Assembly (NCBI RefSeq): GCF_014196505.1
Contig: NZ_JACIDW010000010.1
Coordinates: 84,093-148,092, forward strand
Source of the DNA: Rhizobium metallidurans
Lineage (GTDB): Bacteria; Pseudomonadota; Alphaproteobacteria; Rhizobiales; Rhizobiaceae
Direction of reading: 5' to 3'
Length of the DNA stretch: 64,000 nt
The position numbers and the translations under genes are program-made. The notes below the pieces were generated by a model, which ran no database searches, was not told the DNA's origin, and saw only the letters and a list, made by a program, of their open reading frames with translations. Shown here piece after piece: positions 54,821 to 62,854 of the stretch; position 1 is the stretch's first letter, and each line of letters opens with the position of its first letter.

Positions 54821-55225
54821 ATGCCGAAACGTATCGCCCTCGTTCTGACCGCTCTCAGCCTTGCCGCATCCGCCTTCGCGCCCACCGCCTTCGCCGTCGA
54901 TCCGGCGATCAAGAAGCAGCTCGAAAAGCTCGACCCCGCGACCCGCCTGGAACAGAGCTGCGACACCGAGCTGATGAGCCGAATCAACAAGGACGATACC
55001 GGCTACAAGCCCGACAAGGTGATCGCCTACACCTTCAAGGACCCGATTCCAGGCGACGACCGGCTGGAAGCCCCCGGCGCCGTGTTCCGCAGCAAGGGCG
55101 ACTGGTATCACCTGTCCTACAACTGCATCACCGGCCCGCAGCACATCAATGTGCGCGAACTGAGCTACACGATCGGCGACAAGGTTCCGCGCGACACCTG
55201 GACCAAGTATTACCTCTACGATTGA
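54821..55225 (+). CDS. DUF930 family exported protein
   Basis: 134 residues from the ATG at 54821. A signal peptide (PKRIALVLTALSLAASAFAPTAFA) is followed by the DUF930 pattern KLDPATRLEQSCDTELMSRINKD ... YKPDKVIAYTF ... FRSKGDWYHLSYNCITGPQHINVRELSYTIG. DUF930 is restricted mainly to the Hyphomicrobiales; its function is unknown. It is followed by the polysaccharide-deacetylase-like gene on the same strand. Confidence 0.85.
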   Translation: MPKRIALVLTALSLAASAFAPTAFAVDPAIKKQLEKLDPATRLEQSCDTELMSRINKDDTGYKPDKVIAYTFKDPIPGDDRLEAPGAVFRSKGDWYHLSYNCITGPQHINVRELSYTIGDKVPRDTWTKYYLYD

Positions 55226-55310
55226 GCCCGTGGCCCCGGCGGCAATGCTCTGGCGCGTCGCCTCTCTTTGCATTATGCAGCGCTCGAATTTTCAACGGCA
55301 TCGCACTGTT

Positions 55311-56147
55311 ATGAATCGCCTTATCCTCGCTCCCGTGCTTCTTCTTTCCATCCTGGGCGCGTCGCCGTTCGCCGCGCCGGCAACCGCCGCACCCACGTCT
55401 CCGGCCGCCCCATTGCCGGAAGTCGCTGCCGTGCCGTATCCGGGCGGGCCCGCCGTTCCGAAGGCGGATGCGCCGAAGCTCGTCGAGCCGCAGCTGCGCG
55501 TCGCCCGCTCCGGTATCAAGGGCCGTGCCCGCGTCGCGCTCACCTTCGACGCCTGCATGGGCAAGGCGGACGAGCGCATTCTCTCGGTGCTGGTCTCGCA
55601 ACGCATTCCGGCGACGATCTTCGTCACCGCCCGCTGGCTGAAGCGCAATCCTCAGGCGTTGCAGGTCATGCTCGCCAATCCCGATCTGTTCGAACTGGAA
55701 AATCACGGCCAGAACCATATTCCGGCCGTCGACAAGCCGGTGTCGATCTACGGCATCGCCTCGGCGGGCTCTCCCGAGGCCGTGCGCCTCGAGGTCCAGG
55801 GCGGCGTCGACGCCATGCTCGCCTCCGGCATTCCGGCGCCGCGCTGGTTTCGCGGCTCGACAGCCAAGTACGACCGTTCCGCGATCGCCGAGATCCGCGC
55901 CATGGGCTACCGCATCGCCGGCTATTCGGTAAACGGCGACGGCGGCTCGCTGCTGCCCGCCGCCGCCGCCGAGAAGCGCATCGCCGCAGCCAGGGACGGC
56001 GACGTCGTCATCTCCCACATCAACCAGCCCACCCGCTCCGCCGGCGAGGGCGTCGCCAGGGCCATCCTCGACCTGAAGGCCAGGGGCACGCAGTTCGTGC
56101 GGCTGCAGGATGTCGAGGATAGCGGGGATGACGATACGACGGAGTAG
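55311..56147 (+). CDS. Polysaccharide deacetylase-family protein
   Basis: 278 residues from the ATG at 55311, giving a clean signal peptide (MNRLILAPVLLLSILGASPF...). No good ribosome binding site precedes this or the earlier ATG at 55275. The NodB-type domain shows motif 1 as VALTFDACMGKADERI (TFDA in place of TFDD) and motif 2 as ENHGQNH in place of SHSxTH. The substituted metal-binding positions mean activity may differ from classical carbohydrate esterase family 4 enzymes. It is a periplasmic protein. Confidence 0.85.
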   Translation: MNRLILAPVLLLSILGASPFAAPATAAPTSPAAPLPEVAAVPYPGGPAVPKADAPKLVEPQLRVARSGIKGRARVALTFDACMGKADERILSVLVSQRIPATIFVTARWLKRNPQALQVMLANPDLFELENHGQNHIPAVDKPVSIYGIASAGSPEAVRLEVQGGVDAMLASGIPAPRWFRGSTAKYDRSAIAEIRAMGYRIAGYSVNGDGGSLLPAAAAEKRIAAARDGDVVISHINQPTRSAGEGVARAILDLKARGTQFVRLQDVEDSGDDDTTE

Positions 56148-56225
56148 GGGGGCTCTCTACTGGCGTTCGCTTTGGCGCGGGAGCACGGATCGCTAGATAA
56201 GAACCTGTGTTACCCCTCTGTTCTC

Positions 56226-56374
56226 CCGGACATCTCCCCCGCCAGGGCGGAGATCGACTCGTGGCTTGCTCTCAGCCAGCCAATGAAAGTGGAGCGAGCG
56301 GTCGCCCCCACCCAATCTCCCCCCCTTGTGGGGGAGATGCCCGGCAGGACGGAGGGGGGTATCCCACGGCACAA
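56226..56374. repeat. Rhizobial mosaic intergenic repeat, copy 2
   Basis: About 149 bp, with the same outer blocks as copy 1 (CCGGACATCTCCCCC...; TGTGGGGGAGATGCCCGGCAG; GGAGGGGGGTATCCCACGGCAC) and a partly different centre. It fills most of the 300-bp gap between the convergent deacetylase and FAD-oxidase genes (56148-56447). No gene lies in the gap. Confidence 0.75.
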
Positions 56375-56447
56375 TCTGGCGAGCGGATATCAAACGCCTG
56401 GATCAGCGAGCCAGCACCCCACGGCTACACCCAACCACCCAACCCAC

Positions 56448-57734
56448 CTACCGCACCACCATCTCCACATCCACCGCATCCCGACGCCCGCCGATACCCG
56501 GCCCATCGCGATCCATCGCGAAATCGTCGAACCACTCGCGATAGGTCCCCGACATCATCGCGCCGATCACCTGCGTCGCGAGATAGGAAAACGTGATCCC
56601 GTTGCCGCCGTAGCCATAGGCGCCGTAGACATGCGGCAGCGATGGCACCGGGCCGATCAGCGGCAGGCCGTCCGCGGTCTCGCCGAAGGTGCCGCACCAG
56701 GCGGTGGCGACGCGGGTGTCGGCGCGCGGCCAGATCAGCTTCATCTTTTCGCGGATGGTCATGATCTTTTCCGGCGCCTTGGCGTCGCGCCTGGCCGGAT
56801 CGACCGTGTCGTCGTCCTCGCCGCCAACGACGATGCGGCCGTCATCGGTCGTGCGCATGTAGAGATAGGGGTGGCTGTCCTCCCAGATCAGCGCCTGGTC
56901 GCGCCACAGCGTTCCCGGCTCCTGCGGCACGGTCGCCATCGCCCAGCTGGAGGTGGTGCGGTGCAGTTTCGGCATCGCGATGTCGGGCAGGCTGTAGCCG
57001 GTCGCCAGCACCGCCGTCTTCGCCTCGATCACGAAGCCGCCGTCCGTCTCCGCCGTCACGCGGCCGCCCTCGCTGTGCACTCTCGTCACGGAGGCGTCGA
57101 TGAGCCGCGCGCCGTCCCTGCTCGCCAGCCGCAGCAGCGCCCATGTCAGAAGCAGCGGATCGGCCTCCGCCGAGCCGCGCGACAGGATGCCGGCGTCGCG
57201 GTCGATCTCGAATTCGGTGAAGAGATCGCAATGTTCGAGATAACGGCTCGGCAGTCCGACGCGCTGCCTGAGTTCCGCCTCGGCGGCGAGATCGCGCGCG
57301 CCCTCGTGATTGCGGGTGAGATAGAGCGAGCGGCGCGGCCTGAAGGCGCAGTCGATGCGATGCGCGGCGATCAGCTTGGCGAGGCCGGACACGGCGGCGG
57401 CACTACGGCGGTAGATGCCGGCGGCGCGCTCGAAGCCGTGGAACTGCTCGAGTTCCGTCAGCGTCCTGTCGATCTCCCATTGCAGCATCGCGGTGCTGGC
57501 GGCCGTGCTTCCGAGCCCCGGGTGCTCGCGGTCGACGATGACGACCGACAGGCCGCGCTCGGCCAGATGCTGGCCCATCAGCGCGCCGGTGACGCCGCCG
57601 CCGATGACGAGCGCGTCGACCTGCAAATGATCGGTCAGCGGCGCGAACATGGGTCGCCCCGCGCCATTGCCCCAGGGCGAAAGGCCGCTGGTCAATCGAT
57701 CCTGGCTCAGGCTTTTCAGCTCGATCTCGGACAT
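56448..57734 (-). CDS. FAD-dependent oxidoreductase (DAO family)
   Basis: 428 residues. The FAD-binding Rossmann motif is VDALVIGGGVTGALMGQHLAERGLSVVIVDRE, followed by GSTAASTAMLQWEID. The C-terminal WCGTFGETADGLPLIGPVPSLPHVYGAYGYGGNGITFS region matches the D-amino-acid oxidase/glycine oxidase superfamily. The substrate is unknown. It lies 7 bp downstream of the AI-2E-family transporter gene, so the two form an operon. Confidence 0.9.
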   Translation of the reverse strand: MSEIELKSLSQDRLTSGLSPWGNGAGRPMFAPLTDHLQVDALVIGGGVTGALMGQHLAERGLSVVIVDREHPGLGSTAASTAMLQWEIDRTLTELEQFHGFERAAGIYRRSAAAVSGLAKLIAAHRIDCAFRPRRSLYLTRNHEGARDLAAEAELRQRVGLPSRYLEHCDLFTEFEIDRDAGILSRGSAEADPLLLTWALLRLASRDGARLIDASVTRVHSEGGRVTAETDGGFVIEAKTAVLATGYSLPDIAMPKLHRTTSSWAMATVPQEPGTLWRDQALIWEDSHPYLYMRTTDDGRIVVGGEDDDTVDPARRDAKAPEKIMTIREKMKLIWPRADTRVATAWCGTFGETADGLPLIGPVPSLPHVYGAYGYGGNGITFSYLATQVIGAMMSGTYREWFDDFAMDRDGPGIGGRRDAVDVEMVVR

Positions 57735-57741
57735 GGCGGCC

Positions 57742-58908
57742 TCACTTCGGCAGTTGCGGCAGCTGCTTTTCTTCGATGAACAGCTCGTCGATGATGGTCA
57801 TGGCGATCAGCGACAGCGGCAGCGCCAGCATGGCGCCGACGGCGCCCCACATCCAGGTCCAGAACAGGATGGCGAGGAACACCACGAAGGCGTTGATCTC
57901 CAGCCGCCGTCCCATCACCGCCGGGAAGATCAGGTTTTCCATGACGAGGTGGACGGTGAAGAAGGCCGCCGCCGGGATGAGCCCGATCAGAAGCCCGTCA
58001 TGCGTGAGAATGCCCGCCACCGCGATCGCGAAGGTCATCAAGGCGATGCCGAGATAGGGGATGAAGCTCGAGAGAAACGCGAAGAACCCCCACAGAACCG
58101 GCGCCGACAGCCCGCCGGCATAGGCGATGATGGTCATGACGACGCCGAGGCAGGCATAGATCACCGAGGCGGTGGCGAAGTAGAAGCCAAGCACCTGCTC
58201 GACGCCGCTGATGACGCGGATGGCGGTGAGCCGCTGCGAGCGCTCGCGAAACACCATGATGATCGACTTGCGCAGGCTGACGCGGCCGACGAGGAAGAGC
58301 AGCAATGCCGCGAAGAAGATCAGCGCCTGTATCAGGGCGGGGGTGAGGTTGGCGGTGACGAGGCGCAGGATGTTGCCGGTATTCTCAAGCAGCTTGTCGG
58401 CCGACATCGGGCCGCTCTGGAAGGTTTCCGGCGTGATATGCAGCCACTTGATGCGCTCGAGATAGGGCATCAGCCGGGCAATCGTCCTCTCGGCGAAGGC
58501 CGGCCCCTCGTTGGCGAGCGTCATCAGCGGTCCGGCCAGCGAATTGGCGACCAGGAAGATGACGAGCGTCACGGATGACGACAGGATCACGGCGTTGGTG
58601 ATGCGGGGAACGCCGAGCTTCGTCAGCTTCTCCGCCAGCATGCCGAGGATCATGCCGATCACGACGGCAAGCGTCAGCGGGATAAGGATGAGCGACATCA
58701 TGTAGACGGCCGAAAGACCGAGGATGACGAAGATGCCGATGATCGCCCAGGCCATGGTGATGTCCAGGCCATCCTTCTCCACGCGCCGCACCGGCGCTTG
58801 CGCCGCGGCTTCTTCCGCCGCCGTCATGTTTTGCGCCCACGAGCTGACGCGACGCTCTCCGATGGCGATCTTGCTCGCCTGTTTGCGAATGCCGTTGGCA
58901 ATGCCCAT
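57742..58908 (-). CDS. AI-2E/PerM family transporter
   Basis: 388 residues from the ATG at 58908. Eight or so membrane helices occur in the PerM pattern: paired helices at the N-terminus (TMAWAIIGIFVILGLSAVYMMSLILIPLTLAVVIGMILGML), a soluble middle, and a C-terminal helix cluster (LWGFFAFLSSFIPYLGIALMTF... PAVMGRRLEINAFVVFLAILFWTWMWGAVGAMLALPL). Members export autoinducer-2 or transport ions; nothing here decides. The 282-bp region upstream (58909-59190) contains no gene. Confidence 0.9.
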   Translation of the reverse strand: MGIANGIRKQASKIAIGERRVSSWAQNMTAAEEAAAQAPVRRVEKDGLDITMAWAIIGIFVILGLSAVYMMSLILIPLTLAVVIGMILGMLAEKLTKLGVPRITNAVILSSSVTLVIFLVANSLAGPLMTLANEGPAFAERTIARLMPYLERIKWLHITPETFQSGPMSADKLLENTGNILRLVTANLTPALIQALIFFAALLLFLVGRVSLRKSIIMVFRERSQRLTAIRVISGVEQVLGFYFATASVIYACLGVVMTIIAYAGGLSAPVLWGFFAFLSSFIPYLGIALMTFAIAVAGILTHDGLLIGLIPAAAFFTVHLVMENLIFPAVMGRRLEINAFVVFLAILFWTWMWGAVGAMLALPLSLIAMTIIDELFIEEKQLPQLPK

Positions 58909-59137
58909 GAATGGTCGTTCCCCCGGAAGCCCTTTTGCTTCGCAGCTAGAACGCGGCGAAACTCGTTCCGGTTCCTTCCGTTTCAAAGTGGGAATGCCGA
59001 ATTCTCGCCGCATCTCCGGCGCATTGTTCAGCACGCAACGGCGGGGAGGCAGGGCCGCTGCGTTTCGTGCCCGATCGGAGCACCGTCGCGGCCCTGCCAG
59101 ATCCCGTTGGATGACGTTTTCCGATGGTCGCCAGAAA

Positions 59138-59163
59138 GCAGAACGCCCACCGCAAGGTGGGCG
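59138..59163 (-). terminator. Terminator of the VOC dioxygenase gene
   Basis: CGCCCACC-GCAA-GGTGGGCG (59144-59163), 28 bp beyond the minus-strand stop, with a short T-rich tail on that strand. Confidence 0.65.
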
Positions 59164-59190
59164 CCGGAAGGGACGTTGGCGGAGAGAAAA

Positions 59191-60054
59191 TCACGCCGAC
59201 AGCGTCAGCCCGATACCCCAGGGATCGCGCAGGAACACGCCGCCATCGCGCTTCTCGCTCATGATCTCGAGCTCGTCGAGCTTGGCGACGGCATTGTCGA
59301 GCGCTTGCCGGTCGTTGAAGCGCAGCGCGTAATCCGAAAGCCCGGTCATCGCCTCGGTGCGCGCACCCGCGCCGCGGCTGTTCCATATGTTGGCGGCGAC
59401 GTGGTGGTGATAGCCACCGGTGGCGAAGAAGCTGGCGCCCGGATAGCGCGCCATGATCGTCAGGCCGAGAACGTCGCGATAGAATTGATCGGCCTCGGGA
59501 ATGTTGCCGACCTGCAGGTGGATGTGGCCGATCGCCGTGCCCTCGGCCATGCCGGTCCAGCTATCCTGTGGCGCGCTCTCGTAGAGCGCCTGCAGGTCGA
59601 GCCGGTGGGTCGCCATCTCCACCTGGCCGTCCTGGTGGAATTTCCATTGCATCGGCGAGCGGTCCGAATAGATCTCGATGCCGTTGCCCTCTGGGTCGGA
59701 GAGATAGATCGCCTCGCTGACCAGATGGTCGGACGCGCCGTCGAGAGCGACATTGTTGTGCGCGGCATGGCGCAGCCAGCGCGCCAGCTCGGTGCGTGAC
59801 GGCATCAGGAAGGCGGTGTGGAACAGGCCGGCGGCATTGCGCGGCGCGGTGCGCACATCCTTGCCCGTCGTAAGCGTCAAAAGCGGCGTTTCGCCGACGC
59901 CGAGCACTTCGCCGCTCGCCGTCTTCTCGATGACATCAAGCCCGAGCATCGACTGGTAGAAGGCCGAAACGGTCGCCAGGTCGGTCACGACGAGATGCGA
60001 GTGATCGACATAGGCAGGGCGCGTCAGCGCGTAGGAAGTCTGTTCGGTGGTCAT
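59191..60054 (-). CDS. VOC-family ring-cleavage dioxygenase-like protein
   Basis: 287 residues from the ATG at 60054 (AGGAG upstream). Two vicinal-oxygen-chelate modules are present: VDHSHLVVTDLATVSAFYQSMLGLDVI and IGHIHLQVGNIPEADQFYRDVLGL. Metal ligands are probably His18, His163-165 and Glu near the end of the modules. It resembles bacterial catechol 2,3-dioxygenase-like CatE. The substrate is unknown, and no catabolic neighbours are present. Confidence 0.85.
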   Translation of the reverse strand: MTTEQTSYALTRPAYVDHSHLVVTDLATVSAFYQSMLGLDVIEKTASGEVLGVGETPLLTLTTGKDVRTAPRNAAGLFHTAFLMPSRTELARWLRHAAHNNVALDGASDHLVSEAIYLSDPEGNGIEIYSDRSPMQWKFHQDGQVEMATHRLDLQALYESAPQDSWTGMAEGTAIGHIHLQVGNIPEADQFYRDVLGLTIMARYPGASFFATGGYHHHVAANIWNSRGAGARTEAMTGLSDYALRFNDRQALDNAVAKLDELEIMSEKRDGGVFLRDPWGIGLTLSA

Positions 60055-60288
60055 CTGTGGGTCTCCTGCCCGGGTAATGGAGGGCGTACCGGCGCCGGCG
60101 GCGTATTGCTGCCTCGGGCGGCGAATTGCTGCCCATGGCAATGCCAGGGAATGTCCGCCGGTTCATGCGCGTGATCTGTCCTCTGGCCACTGTACCTGTG
60201 GTCTATATGGCGCATCGCGATTGTTCACAGAAGCCCCGTTTTTGACGATGAAGCGTTCAATATCCATTGACGACCTCCGCGCGCGGAC

Positions 60289-60371
60289 TTGATCGCGATC
60301 AAGGCCCGGGCTTGATCCCGATCGAGGCGCCGACTTGATCCCGATCAAAGCGTGAGCTTGATCCTGATCAA
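60289..60371. promoter_or_regulatory. Four tandem FNR/FixK boxes with 23-bp spacing
   Basis: TTGATCGCGATCAA (60289), TTGATCCCGATCGA (60312), TTGATCCCGATCAA (60335) and TTGATCCTGATCAA (60358) recur exactly every 23 bp. Three match the TTGAT-N4-ATCAA consensus of FNR/FixK regulators perfectly; the second has one base changed. The last box is 64 bp upstream of the universal stress protein start. A TATTGT at 60396-60401 would place it near the -41.5 position of class II activation. The rest of 60055-60434 holds no gene. Confidence 0.8.
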
Positions 60372-60434
60372 AGCGCCATATGTTTTTCGGGAGGATATTG
60401 TCACCGTTGTATGCAGTCATAGAGGAGTTGCATC

Positions 60435-60854
60435 ATGTACAGGAAGATCGTCGTCGCCGTCGAAATCGGCGCGCTCGCCAACGGGGAAGCGACCTTCCGC
60501 AAGGCCGCCTCGCTGCTCGATAGCAATGGCGAGATTATCCTGCTCAATGTCGTCGAGGACGTGCCGACCTATCTCGGCGTCGATATTCCCGTCGATCTTG
60601 TCGAAAACGCCGCCAGGGACGCCGAGGACAAGCTGCAGAGGCTGATCGTCGCCACCGGCATTCCCGCCCGTATCGAGATCAGCCATGGCCGGCCGGCCAG
60701 CGGCATCATCGCTTCGGCCGAGGCCAACAAGGCGGACCTCATCATCCTGTCCTCGCACATGCCCGATTTCAGCAACTACTTCATCGGCGCCACCGCTGAC
60801 CGCGTCGTGCGCCACGCCAAATGCTCGGTGCTGGTCGATCGCCGCAAGGGGTAA
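60435..60854 (+). CDS. Universal stress protein (UspA family)
   Basis: 139 residues after GAGGAG. It is a single Usp domain: YRKIVVAVEIGALANGEATFRKAASLLDSNGEIILLNVVEDVP, then ISHGRPASGIIASAEANKADLIILSSHMPDF and GATADRVVRHAKCSVLV. The GATADRVVRHAKCSVLV end matches the ATP-binding GxxxxRVxRxAxCPVLVV-type motif in relaxed form. The upstream tandem FNR/FixK boxes imply induction under low oxygen. A hemolysin III gene follows 156 bp downstream. Confidence 0.93.
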   Translation: MYRKIVVAVEIGALANGEATFRKAASLLDSNGEIILLNVVEDVPTYLGVDIPVDLVENAARDAEDKLQRLIVATGIPARIEISHGRPASGIIASAEANKADLIILSSHMPDFSNYFIGATADRVVRHAKCSVLVDRRKG

Positions 60855-60885
60855 CGCCGCTTTGCAAAAGGGAGGGGAGGATAGG

Positions 60886-60965
60886 GGAGGTCGCCGCGAC
60901 CTCCCGTATCGACCCGGCTTCACGAAGATTTATCCGCCCCACACAGCGCTTGTGTTGCGCGCAAC
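60886..60965. promoter_or_regulatory. Stem-loop and palindrome between usp and the hemolysin III gene
   Basis: GGGAGGTCG-CCG-CGACCTCCC (60886-60906) is a perfect 9-bp stem without a T run, probably attenuating the usp message. GTTGCGCGCAAC (60954-60965) is a perfect 12-bp palindrome 45 bp upstream of the hemolysin III start and a candidate operator for it. Confidence 0.4.
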
Positions 60966-61010
60966 GCGTTTCGATGCCACGATCCCGGTCTAACAAGGGG
61001 CGTTTTCCTG

Positions 61011-61673
61011 ATGGGCGAGTTCAACGGCATCCGCTGGGCTTATGACAAATACGAGCTGATCGCCGATGGCATCGTCCACGGGGTAGGGCTTGCGCTCGCG
61101 CTGGTGGGCGCCACCGTGCTGATCTTCTACGCCACCGTCTGGTCCTCGCAAGGCGAGCTCGCCGCCGCGTGGATATACAGCATAGGCCTCGTGCTGACCC
61201 TCGGCATTTCGTTTTCCTACAATGCCTGGCCGGTCTCGCGCACCAAGTGGTTCCTGCGCCGCCTCGACCATTCCTCGATCTTCATCCTGATCGCCGCCAC
61301 CTATACGCCCTTTCTCGAGCGCGGTGCCGACAATCCGCTGCTTATGGGCATGCTTGTCGGCATCTGGGCCGTGGCCTTCATGGGCGTGTTCTTGAAATGC
61401 GTCTTTCCCGGCCGCTACGACCGGCTGGCGATCCTGCTTTATCTCGCCATGGGCTGGAGCGGCGTCATGGTCGCCGGGCCGGTGGCCGAGCGCATCCCCT
61501 ATGCCTCGATGCTCCTGATCGTCATCGGCGGCATCATCTATTCGCTCGGGGTAATCTTCCACGTCTGGGAAAAGCTGCGCTTCCAGAACGCCATCTGGCA
61601 CGGCTTCGTCGTCGTCGCCGCCGCCGTCCACTATACCGCGGTGCTCACCTCTCTCAGCATGAGCCCGGTCTAA
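61011..61673 (+). CDS. Hemolysin III/PAQR family membrane protein
   Basis: 220 residues with seven membrane helices. It carries the family signatures near the N-terminus (DGIVHGVGLALALVGA), in the middle (DHSSIFILIAATYTPF), and at the end (WHGFVVVAAAVHYTAV), whose His and Asp residues bind zinc in PAQR relatives. TrhA/HlyIII proteins influence membrane fluidity homeostasis; haemolysis is not established. Confidence 0.93.
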   Translation: MGEFNGIRWAYDKYELIADGIVHGVGLALALVGATVLIFYATVWSSQGELAAAWIYSIGLVLTLGISFSYNAWPVSRTKWFLRRLDHSSIFILIAATYTPFLERGADNPLLMGMLVGIWAVAFMGVFLKCVFPGRYDRLAILLYLAMGWSGVMVAGPVAERIPYASMLLIVIGGIIYSLGVIFHVWEKLRFQNAIWHGFVVVAAAVHYTAVLTSLSMSPV

Positions 61674-61686
61674 GATCGAAAGGTTT

Positions 61687-62253
61687 CTACCCGGTCTTCG
61701 TCAGCACCACCACATAGCGGCAGGTCTCGTCGCTGTCATTGCGGAATTCGCAATCCACCGCCGGCCCGAGCAACAGGCAGTCGCCGCTTTCAAGCGCGTG
61801 AACCGTCTCGCCCTCGACGAAAGTCAGCGCCCCCCTGACAACCCAGATGCATTGCCGAAGAAACACGAAGGAGGCGGCCGGGTAGGCGACGCGCGCACCC
61901 GATGGCAGCTCGACCGCGACGATATCGAAAGGGCTGCCATCGGGCGAAACGTGGCGCCGCGTATAGCCGGTCTCGGGATCGGTCCACAGCGGCTGGTCGT
62001 CATGCCGGCTCAGCCGCTGGCTGCCCGCCTCGGCGCGCGCGATCAGCGATGACACCGTCAGCCCGAAGGCGCCGCAGAGCTTGCCCAAAAGCGAGGCCGT
62101 CGGGCTGCTTTCGCCGCGCTCGACCTTGTGGATCATCGCCCGCGACACGCCCGAGTGGTCTGAAAGGTCGCTCAGCGACCATCCCCGCAATTCCCGCTCG
62201 GCGCGGACGCGATCACCTAGACAGCGGTCGAAATTGTCTGATATAGTGGACAT
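61687..62253 (-). CDS. XRE-family regulator with cupin domain
   Basis: 188 residues. An N-terminal helix-turn-helix (LGDRVRAERELRGWSLSDLSDHSGVSRAMIHKVERGESSPTASLLGKLCGAFGLTVSSLI) is followed by a C-terminal cupin (about 100-188). The start codon has no ribosome binding site, but TATAAA lies 6 bp upstream on the minus strand, so the mRNA may be leaderless. It is divergent from the GNAT gene across only 26 bp; such XRE-cupin regulators usually control the neighbouring gene. Confidence 0.9.
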   Translation of the reverse strand: MSTISDNFDRCLGDRVRAERELRGWSLSDLSDHSGVSRAMIHKVERGESSPTASLLGKLCGAFGLTVSSLIARAEAGSQRLSRHDDQPLWTDPETGYTRRHVSPDGSPFDIVAVELPSGARVAYPAASFVFLRQCIWVVRGALTFVEGETVHALESGDCLLLGPAVDCEFRNDSDETCRYVVVLTKTG

Positions 62254-62270
62254 AGTGAATTTATAGTGGA
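62242..62270. promoter_or_regulatory. Repeated TATAGTGGA elements in the XRE-cupin/GNAT promoter
   Basis: TATAGTGGA occurs at 62242-62250 and 62262-62270, exactly 20 bp apart, with a related CATAGTGAA between (62251-62259). The block overlaps the start of the regulator gene and fills the 26-bp intergenic space. It is a probable direct-repeat operator. Confidence 0.5.
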
Positions 62271-62279
62271 TGAATAATC

Positions 62280-62786
62280 ATGACGCAAGTCACCCTCATA
62301 CGCGACGCCACCGAGGTCGATCTCCCCGCGATCCGCGATATCTACAACCACGCGGTGGAGCATACGACGGCGATCTGGAACGAGATGGTGGTCGATCTCG
62401 ACAACCGCCGCGAATGGTTCGCGATGCGCCGCGCCCGCGGCTTCCCGGTTCTGGTCGCCGAGCGGGAAGGGAAGATCGCGGGCTACGCCTCCTATGGCGA
62501 CTGGCGCGCCTTCGAGGGCTTCCGCCACACGGTCGAGCATTCGGTCTACGTCGAAAAGGACCACCAGGGCGCCGGCATCGGCAAGCAATTGATGACGGCG
62601 CTGATCAGGCGCGCCGGCCAAAACGGCATCCACGTCATGATCGCCGGCATCGAGGCCGGCAACCAGGCCTCCATCGCCCTCCACCAAAAACTCGGCTTCC
62701 GCAACGGCGGCACCTTCCACGAAGTCGGCATCAAGTTCGGCCGCTGGCTGGACCTGACCTTCATGGAACTGCGGGTCCCCGGCTGA
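62280..62786 (+). CDS. GNAT N-acetyltransferase (phosphinothricin acetyltransferase-like)
   Basis: 168 residues with the Pat/Bar-type layout: AIRDIYNHAVEHTTAIWNEM near the start, HSVYVEKDHQGAGIGKQLMTALI (acetyl-CoA motif), and GIEAGNQASIALHQKLGFRNGGTFHEVGIKFGRWLDLTFMEL. The family N-acetylates methionine sulfoximine, phosphinothricin or similar amino-acid analogues. Pairing with an XRE-cupin regulator suggests substrate-induced expression. Confidence 0.9.
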   Translation: MTQVTLIRDATEVDLPAIRDIYNHAVEHTTAIWNEMVVDLDNRREWFAMRRARGFPVLVAEREGKIAGYASYGDWRAFEGFRHTVEHSVYVEKDHQGAGIGKQLMTALIRRAGQNGIHVMIAGIEAGNQASIALHQKLGFRNGGTFHEVGIKFGRWLDLTFMELRVPG

Positions 62787-62796
62787 GCCACACCAC

Positions 62797-62835
62797 AAAC
62801 GCAAAACGCCCGCCACGGTCTCCCGCGGCGGGCGT
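62797..62835 (-). terminator. Bidirectional terminator between GNAT and msrB genes
   Basis: ACGCCCGCC (62806-62814) and GGCGGGCGT (62827-62835) form a 9-bp stem between convergent genes. A T-rich tail is present on the minus strand (complement of GCAAAA), serving msrB. Confidence 0.75.
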
Positions 62836-62854
62836 CATCAATCCGAATCGCCGC

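Noticed and set aside
60289..60371. Tandem repeats considered as a short CRISPR array or VNTR
   Set aside because: The 23-bp unit is too short for CRISPR, has no variable spacers, and each unit is a palindromic FNR/FixK site in a promoter.
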